Source of the DNA: an uncultured Collinsella sp.
GTDB taxonomy: Bacteria > Actinomycetota > Coriobacteriia > Coriobacteriales > Coriobacteriaceae
Reading direction: 5' to 3'
Length of the DNA: 10,212 bases
Assembly: GCA_958447915.1 (NCBI GenBank)
Contig: CAUDCB010000064.1
Span: forward strand, 1 to 10,212
The notes below the pieces were generated by a model that had not been told where the DNA came from, did no database searches, and saw only the letters and a list, made by a program, of their open reading frames with translations. A program made the position numbers and the translations under genes. Below, in pieces: positions 1 through 6,368 of the stretch; position 1 is the first letter of the stretch; every line of letters begins with the position of its first letter.

Positions 1-95
1 CGCGCCGCGTCTGCGTCGAGCGCCTCCACCAAAAACTGTCGGCAAGATCACCATCCGAGCGAACATCCATCGACGCCGCGCCCTCCCTCAGAATG
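1..95. other. Unassigned edge fragment
   Basis: No gene can be assigned here. On the plus strand, one frame is open from the edge to TGA at 94-96 and another from position 3 to TAA at 159-161, but the second runs through the hairpin at 97-137 and neither peptide has recognisable character. On the minus strand, an ATG at 70 lies about 10 nt downstream of a purine-rich GGGAGGG and opens a frame reading MDVRSDGDLADSFWWRR to the edge. This could be the 5' end of a gene lying mainly outside the window. Too little sequence is present to choose between these options. Confidence 0.2.
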
Positions 96-96
96 A

Positions 97-151
97 AAAA
101 CCACCACGAAGGGGACAGGCACCTTTGTGGTGGTTTTCCCTCGTGGTGGTT
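97..151. repeat. REP-like hairpin with a third, competing arm; probable terminator of the kup unit
   Basis: Positions 97-112 pair with 122-137 to make a 16-bp stem (outer AAAACCACCAC / GTGGTGGTTTT, one G-T pair) closed by a 9-nt loop. The plus-strand apex carries AAGGGGACAGG, resembling the GGGGACAG core of REP elements linked to RAYT transposases (family knowledge). A second downstream copy of the right arm, TCGTGGTGGTT at 141-151, is perfectly complementary to 99-109 and could replace it. Read on the minus strand the stem ends in TTTTTC. It lies about 45 nt past the stop of the small gene at 183, so it can serve as an intrinsic terminator for the kup transcript. A related hairpin in opposite orientation is at 2565-2599. 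Confidence 0.8.
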
Positions 152-156
152 CCTAG

Positions 157-171
157 TGTAAAGCCTTTACA
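157..171. repeat. Short perfect palindrome TGTAAAG-C-CTTTACA
   Basis: Two 7-bp arms are separated by one base, between the small gene stop and the REP-like hairpin. The form resembles a dimeric repressor site, but it lies at a 3' end and no promoter is evident beside it. It may simply be part of the 3' structured region. Function unknown. Confidence 0.3.
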
Positions 172-182
172 ACCTGCGGTCG

Positions 183-353
183 CTAGACAAACAGCACGTG
201 CGCGAGCAGGGCACATACGCACGCCGCGGCAAATACCAACGCCACAGCTGAAATCACGCGATCGGCAATATCCATGTTGGCTCGGTTCGTAAAGAACTGG
301 TCCTCGGCGGCGTCGATACCCGCCTCGCGCACATCAAGTGTCCTTGCATCCAT
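183..353 (-). CDS. Small single-pass membrane protein, unknown function
   Basis: This encodes a 56-residue protein that I do not recognise. The first ~30 residues (MDARTLDVREAGIDAAEDQF...) are polar and acidic. Residues ~33-56 form one hydrophobic segment (VISAVALVFAAACVCALLAHVLFV) that runs to the C-terminus, giving a tail-anchored layout with a probably cytoplasmic N-terminus. I chose the ATG at 353 because GGGGAGG lies 5 nt upstream. The frame is also open to an ATG at 383, but that start has only a distant GGAG. The gene starts about 60 nt after the kup stop on the same strand, with no terminator between them, and is followed by a hairpin with a T-run, so it is probably co-transcribed with kup. 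It could be a small partner of the K+ transporter, or an unrelated small membrane protein. Real coding status is likely but unproven. Confidence 0.6.
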   Translation of the reverse strand: MDARTLDVREAGIDAAEDQFFTNRANMDIADRVISAVALVFAAACVCALLAHVLFV

Positions 354-414
354 GTTTACCTCCCCGGCTTTCATTTCATCCATCGATGATCAACTCCGTG
401 TAGCCCGCTGGCGA

Positions 415-2442
415 CTACGGGCGCTCGTTGGGAGCCAGGCGCTGCATCTTGTTCACGGCCTTGAACTTGGTGAACAGCGGCACGTACTCAAAGCTCACGT
501 TGGAGTTCTCCAAGCCGTACCAACGCGCGGGCGTGCCGGCGGCGCGGCGGATGATGTACTTGAGCGTGATGGCCGTGCGCTCGCTGGGCTCCACGTCGCT
601 CTCGGGCGCCAGCAGCTTGCGGATCATGACGAACTTGAACGTACCGATGTTGCCCGGGTCCTTGTAGACCGAGTAGTCGTGCTTTTGCGGCGGCAGCTCA
701 CCGCTGGCAGCCAGGTCCTGAACAACCTGGCGCAGGTAAGCATTGACGCGCTGGTTGATCTTATAGCCCAGGTACAGATGCACGCGGAATACGTAGTCGG
801 TGCCGAACGTCTCGACCGAGTAGGCAAAGGTATGCGGCTCCTCCATGGTCTCGACATTCACGAACCACCAGGCGCGAGCGCGCTTGGGGTGCTTATCCAA
901 AATCGAGTAGACGATATCGCGGTCGATATAGTCGGTGTTGGTGTCCTTGGTCAGGTACACGATGTTGTCGCTCATGAGCTCGTAGCGATCGTCGTCGCGC
1001 AGGCGTTTGAGCTGCGGCAGATAGCTGCGCAGCGGCAGCAGCGTAAACTGACGTTGCTCGACCGCCGTGCCGTTGTACCAGCACACCATAATGCCCATGA
1101 TGAGTGCAGCCATGAGGATGGTGAAGTAGCCGCCGTGGAAGAACTTGGTGAGCGAGCTCACAAAGAAGAAACCCTCGAGCAAAAGGAAGAAGGCGGCAAA
1201 GATCCACGGCGCGACCTTGAGATTGCGCTCCACGTGCAGATAGAAGAAGAGCAGCATTGTCGTGCACATCATGGTCAGGGTAATAGCCAAGCCGTACGCA
1301 GCCTCCATGTGCGCCGAGTTCTGGAACAGCAGCACCACGATGACGCAGCCCACGAGCATGACGTTGTTGACCATGGGGATGTAGAGCTGGCCCTTGGTCT
1401 CGGCAGGGTAGAAGACCTGCATGTGCGGCATAAGGTCCAGGCGGCTGGCCTCGGACACCAGCGAGAATGCGCCGGTGATGAGCGCCTGCGAGGCAATGAT
1501 GGCGGCGACGGTGGAAAGGCCGACGGCAAAGGGACGCAGGCCCGGGGTGAGCATCTGGTAGAAGGGGTTGAGGTCGGCGATGCCCATGAGCTCGGGGTTG
1601 GCAGCGTTGTTGATAAGCCAAGCACCCTGGCCCATATAGGAAAGCAGCAGGCAGCACTTAACGAACGGCCAGGTGGCGTAGATGTTGCCGCGGCCCACAT
1701 GGCCCATGTCGGAATAGAGCGCCTCGGCACCGGTGGTGGCGAGGAAGCAGCTGCCTAGGATCATGATGCCCGCATGGTTGTTGGGGCTCAGCAGAAAGCC
1801 GATGCCGCGCAGCGGGTTGAGGCACAGCAGCACCGCGGGATGCTGGAAGACAAAGAACAGGCCCGTACCGCCCAGGAACAAAAACCACAGCGTCATGATG
1901 GGGCCAAAGGCGTGACCGATCTTGGCCGTGCCGATGCGTTGCACCAAGAAGAGCGCAATGATAATGGCGAGCGTAATCGCGACAACGCGACCCTGGTCGT
2001 CACCGAGCACGGCGTGGACCGCCGGGATGGTGCGCAGGCCCTCGATGGCCGTAGTGACGGTGACGGCAGGCGTCAGGATGCCGTCAGCGAGCAATGCGGC
2101 GCCGCCCAGCATGGCGGGGATGATGAGCCACTTGCCGCAACGCTTGACCAGGCTGTACAGGGCAAAGATACCGCCCTCGCCGTGGTTGTCGGCGCGCAGC
2201 GAGATCAGCACGTACTTGACGGTCGTCAGCAGCGTGACCGTCCACACGACAAGGGAGAGCGCGCCAAGCACGAACTCCTCCGTCACACTTCCGATGCCGC
2301 CGTTGCCGGCAACGAGCGCCTTGGTTACATACATAGGGCTGGTGCCGATATCGCCGTACACCACGCCCAGCGTGACGAGCATCGCCGAGATGCTCACAGG
2401 AATCGCAGCGTGCGAGGCTGCCTCCTTGGCCTTTTGTTCCAT
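415..2442 (-). CDS. kup: KUP/HAK/KT-family potassium uptake protein
   Basis: This is a 675-residue inner-membrane K+ transporter, by family a K+/H+ symporter. The KUP fingerprint GVVYGDIGTSPMYV is in TM1 at residues 26-39; Asp31 matches the functionally important Asp of E. coli Kup. LTPAVTVTTAIEGL follows at ~123-136 (Glu134), then TGAEALYSDMGH with Glu240. About 12 hydrophobic segments fill the first two-thirds, followed by a soluble C-terminal domain of ~200 residues, the normal KUP layout, at slightly above the usual ~620-residue length. The start is the ATG at 2442, ten bases after GGGAGG (2453-2458). The frame extends six codons further to a TTG, but those codons contain the Shine-Dalgarno site itself. 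A TATAAT at 2478-2483 gives a leader of only ~30 nt, leaving no room for a c-di-AMP riboswitch downstream of that promoter. A small membrane-protein gene follows on the same strand. Confidence 0.96.
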   Translation of the reverse strand: MEQKAKEAASHAAIPVSISAMLVTLGVVYGDIGTSPMYVTKALVAGNGGIGSVTEEFVLGALSLVVWTVTLLTTVKYVLISLRADNHGEGGIFALYSLVKRCGKWLIIPAMLGGAALLADGILTPAVTVTTAIEGLRTIPAVHAVLGDDQGRVVAITLAIIIALFLVQRIGTAKIGHAFGPIMTLWFLFLGGTGLFFVFQHPAVLLCLNPLRGIGFLLSPNNHAGIMILGSCFLATTGAEALYSDMGHVGRGNIYATWPFVKCCLLLSYMGQGAWLINNAANPELMGIADLNPFYQMLTPGLRPFAVGLSTVAAIIASQALITGAFSLVSEASRLDLMPHMQVFYPAETKGQLYIPMVNNVMLVGCVIVVLLFQNSAHMEAAYGLAITLTMMCTTMLLFFYLHVERNLKVAPWIFAAFFLLLEGFFFVSSLTKFFHGGYFTILMAALIMGIMVCWYNGTAVEQRQFTLLPLRSYLPQLKRLRDDDRYELMSDNIVYLTKDTNTDYIDRDIVYSILDKHPKRARAWWFVNVETMEEPHTFAYSVETFGTDYVFRVHLYLGYKINQRVNAYLRQVVQDLAASGELPPQKHDYSVYKDPGNIGTFKFVMIRKLLAPESDVEPSERTAITLKYIIRRAAGTPARWYGLENSNVSFEYVPLFTKFKAVNKMQRLAPNERP

Positions 2443-2477
2443 AAGCCGGTTTCCTCCCAACTTTAATGTTCGAAGGG

Positions 2478-2506
2478 ATTATAGGCAATCGGCCCATGTT
2501 TTAATG
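2478..2506 (-). promoter_or_regulatory. Probable sigma-70-type promoter of kup
   Basis: Reading the minus strand, a perfect -10 TATAAT occupies 2478-2483. Upstream, CATTAA (2501-2506, 17-bp spacer) or ATTAAA (16-bp spacer) is a weak -35. Transcription would start near 2471, about 30 nt before the kup ATG and 5' of its GGGAGG ribosome binding site. Confidence 0.6.
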
Positions 2507-2564
2507 CACTGTTTTCCCAGCTAGATAAAGATTTATACAGTCTTTAGGCTACCGCGGCGATATG

Positions 2565-2599
2565 GAATGTGACAAAGGGACTGCCCCCTTGTCACATTC
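2565..2599. repeat. REP-like hairpin, opposite orientation to the one at 97-137
   Basis: Positions 2565-2579 pair with 2585-2599: an 11-bp perfect outer part (GAATGTGACAA / TTGTCACATTC), one A-C mismatch, then GGG/CCC and a 5-nt loop. On the minus strand the apex reads AAGGGGGCAGTCCCTTTG, matching the AAGGGG(A/G)CAG...CCTTTG pattern of the hairpin at 97-137. The outer stem sequence is unrelated, so only the apex is conserved. It lies 2 nt past the nitroreductase stop codon. No T-run follows on either strand, so it is more likely a repeat or a 3'-end stabiliser than an intrinsic terminator. Confidence 0.75.
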
Positions 2600-2600
2600 G

Positions 2601-3473
2601 TCATTTTCCAAGCCAGTTTTTGAACCACCATTCCATGGAGCGGCTCATCTCGGCCATAAAGGGACTCGTGTGCTTGCGGGTATAGATGTCCACGACGCGC
2701 TCCCCCACCTCGCGGGCGTGCGGACGAAACATCGCATCCATCTCGGCCACCTGCGCGTCCATAGTCGCGGCATCGGCGCGGCAGTAGCGCTCCTCGTGCA
2801 CCAGGTTCACCACGGGATGCGCAATGGCCGGACGCTCCTTACGGGGCGTGCCGATAATAAGCATCGACAGCGGCATGGTATAGGGCGGCAGATCGAGCAG
2901 CTCGGCAACTTCCTCGGCATTCTCGACGATATCACCGATGTAGCAGCTCCCCAGCCCCAGGGCCTCGGCGGCAACCACGGCGTTTTGCGCGGCGATCACG
3001 GCGTCCTGGGCCGCGATGGCAAAGTCGCCCAAACCCGGCGCGCGGCGGGGCGCCTTGCCCGTGCGCTCGACAAACTCGGGTTCAAAGCAGCCCACGTGCT
3101 CAAACAGATCGATCCACTTGGCATAATCGACCACAAATATGAGTGCCCAGGGTGCCTTGGCGATCATGGGCTGGTGGTCGCACAGGTCGGCCAGGCGGTC
3201 GAGCGTAGCCTGCTCGCGAATGCTCACGATGGAATACATCATCATGGCGCCCGCCGACGGCGCGCGACTCGCCGCATGCAAAACCGCCGCCCGCTGCTCG
3301 TCGGTCACCGCCACGGGACGGTCGTTGTCGTCACGCGCGAAGGCACGCGTAGACGAACGATGCTCCAAGATGTCCAGCACCGCGTTGCCCGTAGTCTCGA
3401 CCGGATAGCCGCACGTATCCACGACCGCAGCTCCGTCGCCGCCCATGTCCGCCTTGCAAACCTGCTCGCTCAT
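2601..3473 (-). CDS. Nitroreductase-family FMN oxidoreductase
   Basis: This encodes 290 residues of the nitroreductase fold: FMN-dependent, NAD(P)H-using, cytosolic and normally homodimeric. The FMN-phosphate motif HRSSTRAF is at residues 38-45, followed by ASRAPSAGAMMMYSIV, APWALIFVVD, AAEALGLGSCYIGDI (glycine-rich FMN loop) and PLSMLIIGTPRKE, in canonical order. The protein is longer than typical ~170-250-residue members. It has ~30 extra N-terminal residues and a C-terminal extension ending FMAEMSRSMEWWFKNW, which I associate with a subgroup common in gut anaerobes. The ATG at 3473 is preceded by GAGGGTAGGG; an ATG at residue 10 is an alternative. The gene is divergent from the sulfatase-fold gene. 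Downstream come a REP-like hairpin and then kup on the same strand, but kup has its own promoter. The substrate cannot be told from sequence: nitroaromatic, quinone or flavin are all possible. Confidence 0.9.
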   Translation of the reverse strand: MSEQVCKADMGGDGAAVVDTCGYPVETTGNAVLDILEHRSSTRAFARDDNDRPVAVTDEQRAAVLHAASRAPSAGAMMMYSIVSIREQATLDRLADLCDHQPMIAKAPWALIFVVDYAKWIDLFEHVGCFEPEFVERTGKAPRRAPGLGDFAIAAQDAVIAAQNAVVAAEALGLGSCYIGDIVENAEEVAELLDLPPYTMPLSMLIIGTPRKERPAIAHPVVNLVHEERYCRADAATMDAQVAEMDAMFRPHAREVGERVVDIYTRKHTSPFMAEMSRSMEWWFKNWLGK

Positions 3474-3672
3474 CGCCCTACCCTCGCCATTTCTTTAAGA
3501 AGCCTTTACGTTTCCGTGTAATTCCCGTCCATTATCGCGCAGGTCGCCACTACATTGCGCCACACCGCCACGCGTGCGCGTTAATATGGCTGGTTGTTGT
3601 GCGCAGCCCGCAAATGCAGCGCATATTTAGGTAACAATCGGGTAAATCCCCGCTTTCGTAGGTTTTAGTTTG

Positions 3673-3686
3673 TGAGGAGTCTCAGC
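3673..3686 (+). promoter_or_regulatory. Shine-Dalgarno site deciding the start of the LTA-synthase-like gene
   Basis: TGAGGAG at 3673-3679 sits 7 nt before the ATG at 3687. The frame also contains a GTG at 3672, but that codon overlaps this site, so the ATG is the better start. The divergent intergenic region 3474-3672 holds no plus-strand promoter I can call with confidence; candidate -10 boxes (TTAATA at 3581, CATATT at 3622) have spacers of 20 or more to the nearest -35-like TTG elements. Confidence 0.7.
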
Positions 3687-5987
3687 ATGTTCGCTGCCGC
3701 CATCTCGCTCGTCGGTCTTGCGGCGACCGTCTACCTTGTCTTGCGCGAGGCCAAGGCCATTCGCGCTCAGTCGGGCACCGTTGCCAAAAGCGCTCTTGGG
3801 TGGAGCGTCGCCTTTGGCCTGTTCCAGCTCTTTTTGACCATTTGGGGCGCCATTGGCCTCGTCGCTCAAAACGAGCCGCTCGCCTTTGTGATGCTCATCC
3901 TGACCAACGCCATTCTCACCGGCTGCGCCTGGGCCAGCATCGCCCGCGACCGCATCGCGCCGCGCGTCTTTGCGTTCGCTGCTACCGATGCCCCCGCCCC
4001 CACCGGCAAGCTCGCCCGCCTGCGCGGCGCCTTTGTGGGCAAACCGCTCGTCGCCGCGGTCTTATGCCTGCTGCTCGCCGGCGTCTTTGCGCTGCTGGGC
4101 ATGGAGGTCTCGTCCAACCACGACTTTACCTGGGTCTACCCCCTGTGCATCCTGCTCGAATGGGCCATTATCACCGTGCTCATGACCGGCTTGTTCTTCC
4201 TATTCCAGCGCCACGGCGCAGCTCCCGCGGTCCTGGCCTTTGCCCTCTTTGTCCTGGGCATTGCCGAGTTCTTCGTCATCACGTTTAAATCCATGCCCAT
4301 CCAGCCGGGCGACCTTTCGGCCATCTCCACCGCCGCCGCGGTCGCCGGCACCGGCTACACCTTCTCCATCTCGCTGTTCTGCGTGCTGTCCATGGGCTTT
4401 ACCGCCATCGCCATGCTGCTGTGCGAGTACGCCGGCCTGGTTGCGCCGCATCGCCAGAAGGGCGCCGCCAACGCCAAGCGCATGCTGCTCACCAACCTGC
4501 TCGTCGCCGTGCTGTGCCTGGGTGGCGTGACCGCGCATGTCACGCTCATCGACTACTACAACACCCTCGGCATCACCGTCTACACCTGGCGCCCGCTCGA
4601 GAGCTACTGGCGCGAGGGCTACCTGCCCGCTTTCATTAGTGCAGCGCAGTCCATTAAGCCGCCCAAACCCGCCGACTACTCCGTCGATGACGCCAAGGCC
4701 ACGCTCAAAAAGTACGCCAAGGCCTATGACAAGTCCGACGCCGCCAAGAGCGACGAGCGCACCGCCGCAAAGGAGCAATTCGACAGCGAGAAGCCGACGG
4801 TCATCGCCATCATGAACGAGACCTTCTCGGACCTGTCCATCTACCAGAACATGCGCGCCGGCTACGAGGGCCCGCAGTACTTTAAGAACCTGTCCAACTG
4901 CCTCAGCCGCGGCAAGCTCTACGTGAGCGCCTACGGCGGCGGTACCGCCAATACCGAGTTTGAGTTTATGACCGGCAACTCCATGGCCAACCTGGGCTCG
5001 GGCGTGTACCCCTACACCATCTACAACATGGAGACGACCGGGAACCTGGCAGAGCAGTTCAAATCGCTCGGCTATTCCACCACGGCCATGCACCCCAACC
5101 ACGCAACCAACTGGAACCGCGAGAACGTCTATAAGGACTTTGGCTTTGACCAGTTCCTGTCCATCAACGATTTCCAGGGCGCCGACACCCTGCGCGGCAT
5201 GGTGACCGACCAGGCTACCTACGACAAGATTCTTGAGCTGCTCGACCAGAACGCCGATCCGCAGTTTATCTTCGACGTAACCATGCAGAACCACTCGGGC
5301 TACGACACGGGCCTGCTGCCGGCAGATAAGCAGATGCACCTCAATATCGACACGACCGATCTGGACGCCAAGACCGTCGAGGACGGCACGCTCTCCGATG
5401 TCGACGAGTATGTCTCGTGCATCGAGCAGTCCGACCAGGCGCTTCGCTACTTCCTCAACGCCCTGAGCAAGCTCGACCGCAAGGTGGTCGTGGTGTTCTG
5501 GGGCGATCACCAGCCGTTCTTCCCATCCAAGTTCAACGACAAGTGGTTTACCGACGAGGACGACGCCACCCACCAGGAGCGCTTGTGGCAGACCGACTAC
5601 ATCATCTGGGCTAACTACGACGTCGCCGGCTGCGATCAGACGAGCGAGGTCGACGACCTGTCCACCAACTACCTGTCCACGCAGCTGATGCAGCTGATCG
5701 GCGCCCCGCTTTCCGACTATCAGAAGGCGCACATGACGCTGCGCGAGTCGCTGCCCGCTATCAACTCCGTGGGCTACGAGGACGCCAGCCTGCGCTGGGC
5801 GCTCTCCTCCAACGTCACCGGTGACGACGCCGCCGCAGCAGCCGCCACCAAGGCACGCGAGGATTACGCCAAGATGCAGTACTACGAGATGTTCCGCGAC
5901 GGTAAGAACGTCTATACGGAGCACTTCCAGACCGAGGCCAACGAGACCGACCCCAACCTGGCACCGGGTACGACCAAGATCAAATAG
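3687..5987 (+). CDS. LTA synthase / phosphoglycerol transferase-like sulfatase-fold membrane enzyme
   Basis: The product has 766 residues. The N-terminal half is membrane-embedded with about 8 segments (~1-19, 39-59, 65-84, 119-139, 150-173, 180-200, 226-247, 266-284). A charged linker (~305-370) leads to an extracellular sulfatase-superfamily domain of the LtaS/MdoB type. Expected metal and catalytic residues are present: Glu378 in MNETFSDL, nucleophile Thr420 in GGGTANTEFEF, Trp476 and Arg478 in NWNRENVY, His536 in MQNHSGY, and Asp607-His608 in FWGDHQPF. By family, such enzymes move phosphoglycerol or similar groups from a lipid donor to a polymer on the outer face, using Mn2+. LtaS has 5 TM segments, so this longer membrane part suggests a different acceptor or a different envelope polymer. 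The domain is followed by a polar, Ala/Asp-rich tail. It stands alone on the plus strand, with no glycosyltransferase or teichoic-acid genes nearby. Confidence 0.93.
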   Translation: MFAAAISLVGLAATVYLVLREAKAIRAQSGTVAKSALGWSVAFGLFQLFLTIWGAIGLVAQNEPLAFVMLILTNAILTGCAWASIARDRIAPRVFAFAATDAPAPTGKLARLRGAFVGKPLVAAVLCLLLAGVFALLGMEVSSNHDFTWVYPLCILLEWAIITVLMTGLFFLFQRHGAAPAVLAFALFVLGIAEFFVITFKSMPIQPGDLSAISTAAAVAGTGYTFSISLFCVLSMGFTAIAMLLCEYAGLVAPHRQKGAANAKRMLLTNLLVAVLCLGGVTAHVTLIDYYNTLGITVYTWRPLESYWREGYLPAFISAAQSIKPPKPADYSVDDAKATLKKYAKAYDKSDAAKSDERTAAKEQFDSEKPTVIAIMNETFSDLSIYQNMRAGYEGPQYFKNLSNCLSRGKLYVSAYGGGTANTEFEFMTGNSMANLGSGVYPYTIYNMETTGNLAEQFKSLGYSTTAMHPNHATNWNRENVYKDFGFDQFLSINDFQGADTLRGMVTDQATYDKILELLDQNADPQFIFDVTMQNHSGYDTGLLPADKQMHLNIDTTDLDAKTVEDGTLSDVDEYVSCIEQSDQALRYFLNALSKLDRKVVVVFWGDHQPFFPSKFNDKWFTDEDDATHQERLWQTDYIIWANYDVAGCDQTSEVDDLSTNYLSTQLMQLIGAPLSDYQKAHMTLRESLPAINSVGYEDASLRWALSSNVTGDDAAAAAATKAREDYAKMQYYEMFRDGKNVYTEHFQTEANETDPNLAPGTTKIK

Positions 5988-6014
5988 CGGCTAGCTGCGA
6001 GTTCATAACTGAAA

Positions 6015-6144
6015 CGTCTGTCCGGGCGGAGGCATATAAGGTTCCCTGCTCGGACAGTCCTGCGCAAGACGGAGGCCACATTAAGTGGCCTCCTTTGCGT
6101 GCGGAACTCGCGATGAACCTTATATGCCTCCGCCCGGACAGACG
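6015..6144. repeat. Perfect 30-bp inverted repeat with 70-bp structured spacer
   Basis: Positions 6015-6044 are exactly complementary to 6115-6144; the arm begins CGTCTGTCCGGGCGGAGGCA. The 70-nt spacer contains the hairpin at 6071-6093. CGGACAG at 6051-6057 can also pair with CTGTCCG inside the left arm (6018-6024), and 5997-6004 pairs with 6104-6111, so alternative folds compete. Flanks (GAAA on the left, CCCT on the right) show no target-site duplication. It could be a MITE-like or REP-like element, a cruciform, or a structured 3' UTR or small RNA. Confidence 0.85.
6063..6099 (+). terminator. Weak terminator-like hairpin inside the inverted repeat
   Basis: GGAGGCCAC (6071-6079), loop ATTAA, GTGGCCTCC (6085-6093), followed by only TTT. 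Outer bases CGCAA (6063-6067) and TTGCG (6095-6099) extend the stem across a small internal loop. It lies 84 nt past the sulfatase-fold gene stop. The short T-run makes it a poor terminator on its own. Confidence 0.55.
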
Positions 6145-6200
6145 CCCTGTTGTTGGAACGCGGCTTGTCATGGGGGGGTACCCGCAACATATATAAGTCG

Positions 6201-6226
6201 AAGGCCACGTCATGTGGCCTTTTTTG
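6201..6226 (+). terminator. Rho-independent terminator of the LTA-synthase-like gene
   Basis: AAGGCCAC (6201-6208), loop GTCAT, GTGGCCTT (6214-6221), then TTTT. The last stem T residues and the tail together form a run of six. It is 214 nt past the stop of the plus-strand gene and is the only strong plus-strand terminator in the gap, so that mRNA should carry a long structured 3' UTR. Confidence 0.85.
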
Positions 6227-6297
6227 CATCCGGAAACCGTGTCCCACTCTGAATACATCCAGCGAACGCTTGCCACGGTTGCGCCCACGAGTGTCAA

Positions 6298-6326
6298 GAA
6301 AAAAGCCTCGAGAACTTCGAGGCTTT
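6298..6326 (-). terminator. Rho-independent terminator of the flavodoxin gene
   Basis: On the minus strand, AAAGCCTCGA (6326-6317) pairs with TCGAGGCTTT (6311-6302) around a 5-nt loop, and a run of six T leads into CTTGACAC. It begins about 40 nt past the flavodoxin stop codon at 6369. Confidence 0.9.
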
Positions 6327-6368
6327 CACATTTGTATTGTTTTGCACGAAGGACCGCGAACGGCGAAG

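Larger units (their letters stand above)
5988..6368. other. Structured 381-bp convergent intergenic region
   Basis: No gene is apparent between the two convergent stops. In order it holds GCGAGTTC at 5997-6004 (complementary to 6104-6111), a perfect 30-bp inverted repeat with an internal hairpin (6015-6144), a G7 run at 6172-6178 followed by a GGGTACCC palindrome, a strong plus-strand terminator (6201-6225), a weak 7-bp inverted repeat (6235-6241 / 6274-6280), and a minus-strand terminator (6298-6326). The density of pairing exceeds what two terminators need. Confidence 0.75.

Noticed and set aside
274..1758. 494-codon plus-strand frame opposite kup
   Set aside because: Antisense shadow of kup, His/Glu/Val-rich, with no usable start context.
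2443..2600. Possible c-di-AMP (ydaO-type) riboswitch before kup
   Set aside because: The strong -10 leaves only a ~30-nt leader, and the one hairpin present is a REP-like element upstream of that promoter.
3627..3869. 80-codon minus-strand frame covering the divergent leader and the start of the LTA-synthase-like gene
   Set aside because: Mostly antisense to the N-terminal TM region; polar low-complexity peptide without a ribosome binding site of note.
4200..5924. 574-codon open frame on the minus strand opposite the LTA-synthase-like gene
   Set aside because: Low-complexity Val/Gly/His-rich translation, no motifs, antisense to a gene with intact catalytic residues.
6015..6144. Insertion sequence ends
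   Set aside because: The spacer is only 70 nt and no transposase or target-site duplication is visible, so a full IS is excluded; a MITE-like origin is left open as a finding.
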